A DNA stretch of 13,951 nucleotides, taken from JBBRUG01 sp038247995. Its GTDB lineage: Bacteria > Chloroflexota > Chloroflexia > Chloroflexales > Chloroflexaceae. Where the stretch lies: contig JBBRUG010000147.1 of the NCBI GenBank assembly GCA_038247995.1, positions 1 to 13,951 on the forward strand. The letters run 5' to 3'. A program made the translations under genes and the position numbers. Numbering within the stretch: position 1 is the first letter of the stretch; every line of letters begins with the position of its first letter. Positions 1-6,630 of this stretch are shown in pieces. A model generated the notes under the pieces. That model saw only the letters and a list, made by a program, of their open reading frames with translations. It was not told the DNA's origin and searched no databases.

Positions 1-45
1 CCGCCGCGCCCGCCGCGCCCGCCGCGCCCGCCGCGCCCGCCGCGC
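1..45. repeat. 9-bp tandem repeat (CCGCCGCGC x5) inside the transposase frame
   Basis: Five perfect head-to-tail copies of CCGCCGCGC occupy 1-45 and may continue beyond the window edge. Degenerate copies interrupted by CCGCAATG extend to about 80. On the minus strand the unit is in frame with the RAYT gene and encodes repeated Ala-Arg-Arg. Confidence 0.9.
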
Positions 46-345
46 CCGCAATGCCGCCGCGCCCGCAATGCCGCCCGCATGCAAAAACAGGATGCCGTGA
101 ATGTGGTTTGGCATCACCACGAATGCATCCAGCGTTACGGTGGGAAATTTGTCCGGCAAACGATGCCACCAATCCGCGACCACAATTCCAGCAGCATTGG
201 CATAAAATTGTCCAGCGTGAATGTGGCCGAACAAGCATTGACGACCCTGGAGACAGATGGTGATGAAATAAGCGCCGGGTTGGCTGTAGTCGTAACCTTG
301 CAGGCGAATAGAACCGCGCCCATGACGTTTGGGATTGAATGACAT
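1..345 (-). CDS. REP-associated tyrosine transposase (Y1/IS200-like), N-terminal part, runs off the window
   Basis: The minus strand is open from an ATG at 343-345 to base 1 (115 codons, no stop), so the 3' end lies outside the window. The start reads MSFNPKRHGRGSIRLQGYDY, followed by GAYFITICLQGR near residues 25-36, then VVMPNHIHGIL near residues 81-91. These are hallmarks of the Y1 transposase domain of RAYT proteins. HIH is the HUH metal-binding pair. The catalytic Tyr would lie further on and is not seen. RAYTs act as single-strand endonucleases on REP-type hairpins and are usually single-copy domesticated transposases. Just after the HIH motif the frame enters a low-complexity Ala/Arg tract made by a 9-bp tandem repeat. 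No strong SD precedes the ATG. The family call is confident; whether the complete gene is intact cannot be judged. Confidence 0.85.
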   Translation of the reverse strand, partial: MSFNPKRHGRGSIRLQGYDYSQPGAYFITICLQGRQCLFGHIHAGQFYANAAGIVVADWWHRLPDKFPTVTLDAFVVMPNHIHGILFLHAGGIAGAAALRARRARRARRARRARR

Positions 346-468
346 GGTGATAGGTAGAAAGTTTGTCTGCGATACTGTGCGTACGTGTAATAAAATAGTT
401 AGCCATACCATGGATCGTCCACCACGCTAGATAGGTTACGTTTTGCGTTTTGCGTTTTACATTCCCCC

Positions 469-498
469 TAGACAGCCCCCCACACTCTGGTGTAGACT
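469..498 (+). promoter_or_regulatory. Candidate leaderless promoter of the PIG-L deacetylase gene
   Basis: TAGACA (469-474) and TAGACT (493-498) are separated by 18 bp and resemble -35 and -10 boxes. The ATG at 507 begins 8 nt after the -10 box, where transcription would start, and no SD lies between. This fits a leaderless mRNA. The boxes are imperfect, so this is inference. Confidence 0.4.
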
Positions 499-506
499 AG
501 GCGCGT

Positions 507-1223
507 ATGGAAGATAATGCAATAATAACGCCGCAGCGCATCCTGGTGATCGCCGCCCATGCCGACGATATTGAGTTCGGTATGGCCGGTTCGGTTGCGC
601 GTTGGACGGATGAAGGCCACGAGGTGGCCTATTGTCTGATCACCGATAGTTCGGCCGGTTCGAACGATCCGAACGCCGACCCGCATGCGCTCGCTGAATT
701 GCGCCACGCGGAGCAGATCGCCGCAGCGGCTGTGGTTGGCGTGTCAATCGTACATTTTCTAGGTTATGCCGACGGCACGCTCGAACCGACGTTGGAATTG
801 CGCCGCGAGTTGACGCGCCTGATTCGTGAATTGAAGCCGCAGCGGGTGGTGTGCCAAGATCCGACAACGGTATTTGTCGATAAGAACTACATCAACCACC
901 CCGATCACCGTGCCGCCGGCGAGGCCGCAATCTACGCCGTCTTTCCGAGCGCCGAGACGCGGCCGATCTTCCCTGAGTTGCTCAACGAAGGCTTTGAGCC
1001 GCACAAGGTGGAGGAGCTGTGGCTGACCCTAACAGTTACCCCCGATACATTTGTCGATATCAGCGCAACGATCGATCGAAAAATTGAAGCATTGCTCTGC
1101 CATCGCTCGCAGGTCGGCCCGGAGGCCACTGAGTGGATCCGCCAATGGAATGCCGAGGCCGGCCAGCAGGCCGGTGTAGCCTTTGCCGAAGGCTTCCGGG
1201 TGATGCGTCTCGTCGATAATTAG
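507..1223 (+). CDS. PIG-L/LmbE family deacetylase
   Basis: This is a 238-aa protein of the LmbE/PIG-L family, zinc-dependent enzymes that remove acetyl groups from N-acetylglucosamine-type substrates (for example in bacillithiol, mycothiol and GPI-precursor pathways). The N-terminal metal site reads AAHADDIEFG at residues 16-25 (His18, Asp20, Asp21), matching the family (A/P)HPDD motif. The second site is HPDH at 131-134. Length is typical for the family and no signal peptide is seen. The start lacks an SD but sits 8 nt downstream of a -10-like box, so it is probably leaderless. A strong terminator follows, so the gene is likely monocistronic. The actual substrate cannot be read from the sequence, and no bacillithiol partner genes are nearby. 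Confidence 0.93.
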   Translation: MEDNAIITPQRILVIAAHADDIEFGMAGSVARWTDEGHEVAYCLITDSSAGSNDPNADPHALAELRHAEQIAAAAVVGVSIVHFLGYADGTLEPTLELRRELTRLIRELKPQRVVCQDPTTVFVDKNYINHPDHRAAGEAAIYAVFPSAETRPIFPELLNEGFEPHKVEELWLTLTVTPDTFVDISATIDRKIEALLCHRSQVGPEATEWIRQWNAEAGQQAGVAFAEGFRVMRLVDN

Positions 1224-1243
1224 CTACCCGGGCGGACATACGT

Positions 1244-1287
1244 GGGCGGAGGGCAGGCCATTGCGGCCTCGCCCCTCCGCCCTTTTG
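1244..1287 (+). terminator. Rho-independent terminator after the deacetylase gene
   Basis: A GC-rich stem pairs GGGCGGAGGG.CAGGCC (1244-1259) with GGCCTCGCCCCTCCGCCC (1265-1282) around the loop ATTGC. The T run TTTTGT follows from 1283. Confidence 0.85.
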
Positions 1288-1312
1288 TATACTCTGCCCG
1301 CCGGATTAATGC

Positions 1313-1341
1313 TTTACACTTGCGCTGTAATGGCGTATGAA
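1313..1341 (+). promoter_or_regulatory. Sigma-70-type promoter upstream of the aminotransferase
   Basis: TTTACA (1313-1318) and TATGAA (1336-1341) are separated by exactly 17 bp, giving a transcription start near 1348. It lies just past the terminator of the preceding gene and some 280 nt before the aminotransferase ATG, which implies a long 5' leader. Confidence 0.6.
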
Positions 1342-1347
1342 AGGAGA

Positions 1348-1628
1348 AACTGTTGAACGCTTGATACTCAACGGTTCGCCCGCGTCAGGGCCGTGCGAAC
1401 CGTAGCCGCGCCCGCGGATGCTCGGGAGTGAGTGCGTAGCTGCAAACGCGCTCGGTAGATCGTTACCACCTGCCATCTGCCCGTGCGCGCAGCCCTGTCA
1501 TCGAGTCCGCGCCAGGGTCGGGGCATTGTGCCTACGATGTGGACACCCTTGCAGAAGATGGCCGTAGGGTTGCGGCTTGCGTCGGGCGACGCATGTGTCC
1601 ACGGTAGCGGACAAATGAGGGAGTTTAT
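1348..1628 (+). ncRNA. Long foldable 5' leader of the aminotransferase, no known riboswitch class recognised
   Basis: This fills most of a 405-bp gap without a gene. Inverted repeats follow one another. ACGGTTCGC/GCGAACCGT pairs 1371-1379 with 1395-1403. GAGTGCGT/ACGCGCTC pairs 1430-1437 with 1446-1453, with one G-U pair. GTGGACAC/GTGTCCAC pairs 1539-1546 with 1595-1602. Inside that last stem, TGCGTC/GACGCA (1578-1583 with 1588-1593) forms a second hairpin. The outer stem ends about 15 nt before the SD (GAGG, 1617-1620). No terminator-like U run is present, so any control would more likely act on translation. I do not recognise TPP, SAM, cobalamin, c-di-GMP, glycine or guanidine riboswitch consensus motifs. 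A cis-regulatory role is inference. Confidence 0.4.
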
Positions 1629-3059
1629 ATGTTAGCGTATGACAATTCGCTGCGGCAGACGATCGCCGAGAACGTCTGGCTGCATTTTTTCCAGATGGGC
1701 CATATGGCCAGTCTGGACGCGCGACCCACCGTGCTCGTCCGTGGAGAGGGGTCGCGCGTATGGGATCAGGAGGGCCGTGAGTTTATCGACGGGCTCTCCG
1801 GCCTGTTCACGGTCAATGTTGGGTATGGTCGGCGCGAGATCGCCGAGGCTGTCGCTGCGCAGCTCACGGATATTGCTTATGTCAGCCCCTTCAGTTTCCC
1901 CAATTTGCCGATGGTCGAGCTCTCCAAGCAGCTTGCGGCCATCAGCCCAACCGGCCCGCGCTCGCGGGTGTTCCTCACCAGCGGCGGATCCGACGCCGTT
2001 GAAGCGGCCCTGAAGATTGCCAAAGCCTACCAGCGCCGTAAAGGGTTTCCGGATCGCACGAAAGTCATTGCGCGCCGCAGTTCCTATCACGGCACCAGCA
2101 TGGGCGCCCTCTCCGTGAATGGTGTCACCTCCATCCGCAACGGCTTCGGCCCGCTCGTGCCCGGCGCGCGCCACGCTCCGGTGCCTTATGAGTATCGCTG
2201 CGACTACTGTGCTGTGCACGACGCGTGCCGCAACAAGTGCGTCGATGAGGTTGAGCGCCTGATTGAATTTGAAGGCCCAGAGACAGTGGCCGCCGTAATT
2301 ATGGAGCCGGTGCAGAACTCGGGTGGGGCGATTGTTTCGCCGCCGGGGCATCTTCAGCGCATCCGCGAGATCTGCGACCGCCACGGTATTCTGTTTATCG
2401 CCGACGAGGTGATCTGCGGATTCGGCCGGGTGGGCGGCTGGTTTGGCTCGGCCGAGATGGGCGTGCAGCCCGACATTATCACCTGCGCCAAGGGTCTCAC
2501 CAGCGGTTATGCACCACTTGGCGCCGCGATCGTACGCAAAGAGGTGGCCGACGCGTTTATCAGCGACGATGACGCAGATAAGCTGATGCACGGGATCACC
2601 TTTGGCGGGCATCCGGCCAGTTGCGCGGCCGCCCTGGCCAACCTCGCTATTTTGCGCCGTGAGGAGTTACCTGAGCGTTCACGCACGATGGGCGACTATA
2701 TGCTGCGCGAACTACGTGCCGCTGTGGGCGAGCACCCGAATGTTGGCGAGGTGCGCGGCATGGGCCTCTTTATGGCAGTGGAGCTAGTGCACGATCGCGA
2801 AACCCGCGCGTCGCTCGCCGAGGAGCGGCTGATGGGTTGGCTGAGTGAGCAGTTGCTGTCCCGTGGGCTGATCTGCCGCGCTGATGATCGCTTGGAGCCA
2901 GTGATCCAGCTCGCCCCGCCGCTGATCATCACCCGTGAGGAGGCCGATCGTTGTGTAGCGATCGTGGCCGAGGTGATCCACGCGCTTGGACGTAAGCTTG
3001 GCACTGCCCCGGTGCTGAATGTGCCTACGACACAGCCGATCGCGATTGCGGCGGATTAA
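1629..3059 (+). CDS. Class III (fold-type I) PLP-dependent aminotransferase
   Basis: This is a 476-aa protein of the class III aminotransferase family, which includes acetylornithine, GABA, putrescine and omega-amino acid transaminases. Landmarks run in order: SGGSDAVEAALK (residues 118-129) binds cofactor phosphate, YHG lies at 153-155, IADEVICGFGR (257-267) contains the Asp259 that contacts the PLP ring nitrogen, and ITCAKGLTSG (284-293) contains the Schiff-base Lys288. FGGHPASCAAALA follows in the distal part. Four cysteines (191, 194, 200, 204) form a CxxC-x5-C-x3-C cluster, an uncommon insertion that could bind metal or form disulfides. The ATG has GAGG 8 nt upstream and a long foldable leader. 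Substrate specificity cannot be assigned: an omega-amino acid or diamine with pyruvate or 2-oxoglutarate is likely. The next gene is in the same direction but has its own promoter. Confidence 0.92.
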   Translation: MLAYDNSLRQTIAENVWLHFFQMGHMASLDARPTVLVRGEGSRVWDQEGREFIDGLSGLFTVNVGYGRREIAEAVAAQLTDIAYVSPFSFPNLPMVELSKQLAAISPTGPRSRVFLTSGGSDAVEAALKIAKAYQRRKGFPDRTKVIARRSSYHGTSMGALSVNGVTSIRNGFGPLVPGARHAPVPYEYRCDYCAVHDACRNKCVDEVERLIEFEGPETVAAVIMEPVQNSGGAIVSPPGHLQRIREICDRHGILFIADEVICGFGRVGGWFGSAEMGVQPDIITCAKGLTSGYAPLGAAIVRKEVADAFISDDDADKLMHGITFGGHPASCAAALANLAILRREELPERSRTMGDYMLRELRAAVGEHPNVGEVRGMGLFMAVELVHDRETRASLAEERLMGWLSEQLLSRGLICRADDRLEPVIQLAPPLIITREEADRCVAIVAEVIHALGRKLGTAPVLNVPTTQPIAIAAD

Positions 3060-3065
3060 GTTTTT

Positions 3066-3102
3066 GTTCGCACGGGCGGGCACAAGGCCCGCCCGTGCGA
3101 AC
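3066..3102. repeat. Perfect 16-bp inverted repeat downstream of the aminotransferase
   Basis: GTTCGCACGGGCGGGC (3066-3081) is exactly complementary to GCCCGCCCGTGCGAAC (3087-3102) around the loop ACAAG. It begins 7 bp after the stop codon. There is no T run on the 3' side for the plus strand, only a T run before the stem, so it is not a classical terminator. It may still stabilise the 3' end or be a dispersed hairpin repeat. It shares CCGTGCGAACCG (3093-3104) with the leader hairpin at 1371-1403. Confidence 0.8.
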
Positions 3103-3126
3103 CGGCAACGACTACAGTGTTCCCGC

Positions 3127-3155
3127 TTGCCCGTCCGAAAGCCGCCTGCTACAAT
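3127..3155 (+). promoter_or_regulatory. Leaderless-type promoter of the response regulator
   Basis: TTGCCC (3127-3132) and TACAAT (3150-3155) are separated by 17 bp. The ATG at 3163 lies 7 nt after the -10 box, about where transcription should start, and no SD precedes it. The mRNA is therefore probably leaderless. Confidence 0.6.
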
Positions 3156-3162
3156 ACGCGCC

Positions 3163-3837
3163 ATGACCCAGCAGCATATTCTTATTATCGAAGACGAGCA
3201 GGAAATCGCCGGCTATCTGCGGCGTGGCCTGCTGCTTGAAGGTTTCCAGGTGACGGTGGCGTACGATGGGCCGAGTGGGTTAGCGGCTGCCCGCGAGACA
3301 ACCCATGATCTCGTGGTGCTCGATCTGATGCTGCCCGGGATCGATGGGTTGGAAGTGGCCCAACGCTTGCGTGCAGCCTCCGACGTGCCGATCATTATCC
3401 TCACGGCGCGTGATGCCGTGCCCGATCGGGTGAAGGGCTTGGAGGCGGGCGCCGATGACTATTTGGTGAAGCCGTTTCACTTCGATGAGTTGCTGGCGCG
3501 CATTCGGGTGCAATTACGGCGGCGCAGCAGCCCCAATGAATTGCTGCGTTATGCAACTATTTCGCTTGATACAGCGGCGCGCGAATTGCGCGTTGCCGAG
3601 CGACGAGTTGAACTTACCGCCAAAGAATACGAACTGCTGGAACTGTTTATGCGCCACCCGAACCAGGTGCTCACCCGCGAGGTGATTTACGACCGGGTCT
3701 GGGGTTATGACTTTGGCGGCGAGAGCAATATTATTGAGGTCTATGTGCGCTATTTGCGCCAGAAACTTGAAGCCCAGGGCGAACCGCGTCTGATCCAGAC
3801 TGTACGCGGCGCCGGATACATCCTCCGCGAAGATTAA
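3163..3837 (+). CDS. OmpR/PhoB-family DNA-binding response regulator
   Basis: This 224-aa protein has the canonical two-domain layout. The receiver domain (about 4-118) has acidic residues in IIEDEQE (8-14), the phosphoacceptor Asp54 in VVLDLMLPG, Thr81 and Lys103 in LVKPF. A winged-helix trans_reg_C domain follows (about 128-222), with ELTAKEYELL near its start, LTREVIYDRVWGYD around the recognition region and RGAGYIL at the end. When phosphorylated by a histidine kinase it would bind DNA and regulate transcription. No kinase gene is in the window, so it is an orphan here. I chose the ATG at 3163 over an in-frame GTG/ATG further upstream because the receiver begins right there and a -10 box sits just before it. 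The next gene downstream is a degenerate cyclase-like membrane protein. Confidence 0.95.
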   Translation: MTQQHILIIEDEQEIAGYLRRGLLLEGFQVTVAYDGPSGLAAARETTHDLVVLDLMLPGIDGLEVAQRLRAASDVPIIILTARDAVPDRVKGLEAGADDYLVKPFHFDELLARIRVQLRRRSSPNELLRYATISLDTAARELRVAERRVELTAKEYELLELFMRHPNQVLTREVIYDRVWGYDFGGESNIIEVYVRYLRQKLEAQGEPRLIQTVRGAGYILRED

Positions 3838-4044
3838 AGCAGCCTGTTTGCTTTCTGTAATCTACGCAGGTTCTGCATAGCTCAGCGTCAGTGTTATCCT
3901 GCTCTTCCCTCCGCTACCGAGACGTCGGAATTCTGGTAGCGCGTGTGTGGCGGCCACCCGTGCGGGCAGGCGGCCGAAAAAGCCCGGCGCGCAGCGGCAA
4001 GCGGCACGTTGCGCGTCGGGCCAGCGCTCGCCAGGAAGGGCATT

Positions 4045-4917
4045 ATGAACCGGCTGGGCTTTTTACTGTCGGGGCGTTCCGGACGCCGTCTCCTCGTCGT
4101 GCTTGGGGCGGCCCCGCTGATCATTGCCGCCATTGTCTTCACGCCCACACTTAGCGCAATGCTGCTCGGCCTCCTGGGTGGTTTGTTATTGATTGATGCT
4201 GTGCGTAACGAGCACGCCATTCAACGCCTCGCCGGCAGCCTTGCCGCTGATGGCGCCGAGCCCAAACTCGAGGTCGGCGCTGGAGCGCTCGGCGATCTGT
4301 GCCATCAGATCAATCGTCTTCTGCAACAACGACGAACCCAACAGCGCTTATTAGCCATGCTGCCTAGCCCGCCGCCAGTTGTTATTGCCCGGTTGGCCGA
4401 CCTCACCGTGCCGCCGGAAGGCTTGACGTTCCCGATTGTGGTGCTGGCAATGAAGGTGCCGGGCGGCGCCGAACCGGCTGCAGCCGACCTACAATTGGCT
4501 GCTGCGGAAGCTGTACGCCAGGCGGCGCTGTATGGAGCGTTGTTGAGCCGCAGTAGTAACGTATTGCTGATGAGTTTTGGCGCCCTCGGCGGTAGCCCCG
4601 ACGGCGCCATGCGTAGTGCGTATCGGGCGGCATTTGGCTTGCACGCCGCCTGGCAAGAGCTACCGGCTGCGGCACGCCCGCCGCTTTGCCTCACCAGCGG
4701 CGCCGCTGATGCGTTGGTTGTGCCGGGGTTGGGCTACACATTGATCGGTCAGCCGTTGAGCGAAGCGATCAGCCTATTGGCCGTGGCTCCGGCCAATACC
4801 CTGCACTGTAGCGAGGTGACGTATCTCCACTTGCGCCGCCTGGGCAGCATCAATATTCCCCTTTCGTCCACCGTTCCCGCGAGCCGTCGGCAGAGTTACA
4901 ACATTCCATTTGTGTGA
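4045..4917 (+). CDS. Membrane protein with degenerate class III nucleotide-cyclase-like domain
   Basis: This 290-aa protein starts at an ATG with GGAAGG 5 nt upstream. Two hydrophobic segments (about 15-33 and 36-53) form a membrane hairpin. A charged linker (about 55-105) follows, then a domain (about 125-265) whose outline resembles class III adenylate/guanylate cyclases: the beta strand FPIVVLAMKV, the segment SSNVLLMSFGAL where active enzymes have a GD-x-VMAVFG type segment, and YTLIGQPLSEAISLLA where they have a GD-x-VNLAARL type segment. The residues that normally act are changed. The metal Asp positions become Met136 and Asn172, and the Asn and Arg of the VNxxxRL motif become Ser239 and Ser243. 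It is therefore probably a non-catalytic sensor or scaffold domain. The family link is my reading of weak motifs. It follows the response regulator after a 207-bp gap. Confidence 0.55.
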   Translation: MNRLGFLLSGRSGRRLLVVLGAAPLIIAAIVFTPTLSAMLLGLLGGLLLIDAVRNEHAIQRLAGSLAADGAEPKLEVGAGALGDLCHQINRLLQQRRTQQRLLAMLPSPPPVVIARLADLTVPPEGLTFPIVVLAMKVPGGAEPAAADLQLAAAEAVRQAALYGALLSRSSNVLLMSFGALGGSPDGAMRSAYRAAFGLHAAWQELPAAARPPLCLTSGAADALVVPGLGYTLIGQPLSEAISLLAVAPANTLHCSEVTYLHLRRLGSINIPLSSTVPASRRQSYNIPFV

Positions 4918-4958
4918 TGCTGGATGGCTTGGCGGCGTAGCCGCCAAGCCATCCAGCA
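4918..4958. terminator. Perfect 19-bp hairpin immediately after the cyclase-like gene
   Basis: The left arm 4918-4936 (TGCTGGATGGCTTGGCGGC) is fully complementary to 4940-4958 around a 3-nt loop (GTA). It starts at the base after the stop codon. Only TT follows, so it is a strong hairpin but an atypical intrinsic terminator. It could instead be a dispersed palindromic repeat. Confidence 0.6.
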
Positions 4959-4998
4959 TTCTGCAAAGACCGCTCTGTACTATATGCCATGAAATGTG

Positions 4999-5004
4999 TA
5001 TAAT
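4999..5004 (+). promoter_or_regulatory. Consensus -10 box of the radical SAM gene
   Basis: TATAAT (4999-5004) is preceded by TGTG and lies 33 bp before the GTG start. No convincing -35 hexamer is seen at 16-18 bp spacing. A conventional SD (GGAAGG within AAGGAAGGG, 5022-5030) follows, so this transcript is led. Confidence 0.5.
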
Positions 5005-5036
5005 ACGGCAAGACCCAATTCAAGGAAGGGATTGCC

Positions 5037-6503
5037 GTGAGTACATCGCTTGGGTTTACCCCGATTGCGCTGAATGCCGCTGCGCAGAAGGCGCCGGTAC
5101 TGCGTTCGCCGGACACCGTGCGGCCGCTGAAGATGCTGCTGATTACACCGCGTGGGCATAAGGAAGAGCGCAGCAGCCAAAAGCCGCTTTTCTCGATGGC
5201 GATTGGCATTCTGGTCAGCATTACGCCTGCGCAGCACACAATCGAACTGGCCGATGAACTCTTTGATGATCCAATCAATTTTGATGGGCACTATGATCTG
5301 GTGGGTATTACGGCGCGGACGATGAATGTTACGCGGGCGTACGCAATTGCGGATCAGTTCCAGGCGCGGGGCGTGCCAGTAGTGCTGGGTGGCGTGCATG
5401 TCTCGTTCAATTTTGCCGAGGCGAAGCCCCACGCCGATGCAGTGATCTGTGGCGAGGCCGAGAATCTCTGGGCACATGTGTTGCAAGACGCCGCCGACGG
5501 CACGTTGCAGCCACGTTACGATTCGGCCAATTATCCCGCAGTCACCAGTGTGCCGCCGCTCGACTATGCGCGGATTGCGCGCAGCAGCAAGCGCGGGCCG
5601 GTGGACTCACGAAAGTCGATCCCGCTTTACCTGACGCGCGGTTGCCCCTACACCTGTTCGTTCTGTGTGACGCCGAACTTCACCGGACGACTCTACCGCA
5701 TTCAGGAGGCCGAGGCGCTCAAGGCGCAGATCAACGAGGCCAAGCGCGTCTTCTTTCGTGAGACGCGTTATGGCAGCCGGCCCTGGTTTATGCTCACCGA
5801 CGAGAATCTAGGCGTCAATAAGCAGCGGACTTGGGAATTGCTCGAAATTCTGGCGGAGTGCGATATTCGCTTCAGCAGTTTTATCAGCATTAACTTTCTG
5901 GAAGATGCGCGCACGGTTGAACTGCTGGTGAAGGCGGGTTGTTTAATGGCGCTGGTCGGCTTTGAGTCGGTGAATCAGACGACGCTGAAGACCTATAATA
6001 AGGGCCGGACAAACAGCGCCGCGAACTATGCGGAGATTATTGAGCGCTGCCGCAAGGCGGGACTGAATATTCAGGGCAACTTCCTAACCAACCCGGCGAT
6101 CGATACATACGAGGATATGGCCGCAACCGAGCAGTTTGTGCGTAACAATGCGCTGATGATGCCGATCTATTCGATCATTACGCCCTATCCAGGTACCCAA
6201 CTTTATAAAGAGTACAAGGCGCAGGGGCTGATCGTCGATGAGGATTGGGATAAGTATACGGCGCACAATCTAGTGGTGCGTTCGGAGCAGCACGAGCCGC
6301 TGGAGTATCAACTGCGCTACTTGAACCACTTTTTGGGCATGTACAGTTGGAGCGCGATTGCCAAACGGGTGCTGCTGAACCGCAATAAAATGGTAAATCT
6401 GGTGACGAGCCTGCTCTTTCGGAAGAATCTGCGTGATCAGATCGCCAGTGTAGAGAGCGGGAAACGGCGGCCGGTGGTGCAGTCTGATCGTATGACACTC
6501 TAA
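5037..6503 (+). CDS. Cobalamin-binding-type radical SAM protein
   Basis: This 488-aa protein starts at a GTG supported by the SD AAGGAAGGG 6 nt upstream. An N-terminal B12-binding-like Rossmann region (about 31-160) includes MLLITPRG and later VPVVLGGVHVSFN and AVICGEAE, as in BchE/HpnJ/P-methylase-type enzymes. The radical SAM core then has RGCPYTCSFC, in which Cys203, Cys207 and Cys210 (CxxxCxxC) ligate the [4Fe-4S] cluster that cleaves S-adenosylmethionine. LTDENLGV and VGFESVNQTTLK match later strands of the core. The usual DxHxxG cobalamin-ligand motif is not evident, so base-off B12 binding is uncertain, as in many relatives. The substrate is unknown: methylation or a ring or carbon rearrangement are options. 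It is flanked by its own promoter and a downstream terminator, so probably monocistronic. Confidence 0.9.
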   Translation: MSTSLGFTPIALNAAAQKAPVLRSPDTVRPLKMLLITPRGHKEERSSQKPLFSMAIGILVSITPAQHTIELADELFDDPINFDGHYDLVGITARTMNVTRAYAIADQFQARGVPVVLGGVHVSFNFAEAKPHADAVICGEAENLWAHVLQDAADGTLQPRYDSANYPAVTSVPPLDYARIARSSKRGPVDSRKSIPLYLTRGCPYTCSFCVTPNFTGRLYRIQEAEALKAQINEAKRVFFRETRYGSRPWFMLTDENLGVNKQRTWELLEILAECDIRFSSFISINFLEDARTVELLVKAGCLMALVGFESVNQTTLKTYNKGRTNSAANYAEIIERCRKAGLNIQGNFLTNPAIDTYEDMAATEQFVRNNALMMPIYSIITPYPGTQLYKEYKAQGLIVDEDWDKYTAHNLVVRSEQHEPLEYQLRYLNHFLGMYSWSAIAKRVLLNRNKMVNLVTSLLFRKNLRDQIASVESGKRRPVVQSDRMTL

Positions 6504-6534
6504 TACCTTGTTAATAGAAGTTGCGCTCGCTTTG

Positions 6535-6543
6535 TGCTATACT
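6535..6543 (+). promoter_or_regulatory. Extended -10 promoter ahead of the hairpin-terminator unit and SWIM gene
   Basis: TGCTATACT (6535-6543) is an extended -10 element (TGn plus TATACT), which can work without a good -35 box. The predicted start is near 6549-6551, upstream of a terminator (6568-6604) and the SWIM gene. Confidence 0.5.
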
Positions 6544-6548
6544 AATGT

Positions 6549-6604
6549 ATATCGAAAGATATCTTCCGCGTCGCCTTGTTGCTATGCACAGGGCGGCGCT
6601 TTTT
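6549..6604 (+). ncRNA. Candidate attenuator leader or short RNA: GNRA hairpin followed by terminator
   Basis: From the predicted start the transcript would open with ATATC-GAAA-GATAT (6549-6562), a 5-bp stem capped by a GNRA tetraloop, then end in the terminator at 6568-6604. Only about 56 nt would be made unless polymerase reads through into the SWIM gene at 6631. The site could alternatively be the terminator of the radical SAM gene, with the promoter coincidental. Confidence 0.35.
6568..6604 (+). terminator. Strong intrinsic terminator between radical SAM and SWIM genes
   Basis: GCGTCGCCTTGT (6568-6579) pairs with ACAGGGCGGCGC (6588-6599) over 12 bp, including G-U pairs and one C-G-rich core, around an 8-nt loop. 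TTTTTGTTTT follows from 6600. Confidence 0.85.
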
Positions 6605-6630
6605 GTTTTAGTGTGGTATGAGGTGATATC

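Noticed and set aside
1..80. CRISPR or satellite array
   Set aside because: The 9-bp units have no spacers and are in frame with a coding sequence, so this is a minisatellite.
135..323. Short minus-strand frame starting MGAVLFACK
   Set aside because: It is out of frame with the transposase, whose true frame starts at 345 and carries the family motifs.
1348..1628. Known riboswitch, RNase P, tmRNA or SRP RNA in the leader
   Set aside because: I looked for their conserved cores (for example GAGGAAAGUCC, GGAAGCAG, the TPP and SAM boxes) and found none.
1632..2612. Long open frame (326 codons) on the minus strand opposite the aminotransferase
   Set aside because: Antisense shadow in GC-rich coding DNA. 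The plus strand carries all class III aminotransferase motifs, and the minus translation resembles nothing known.
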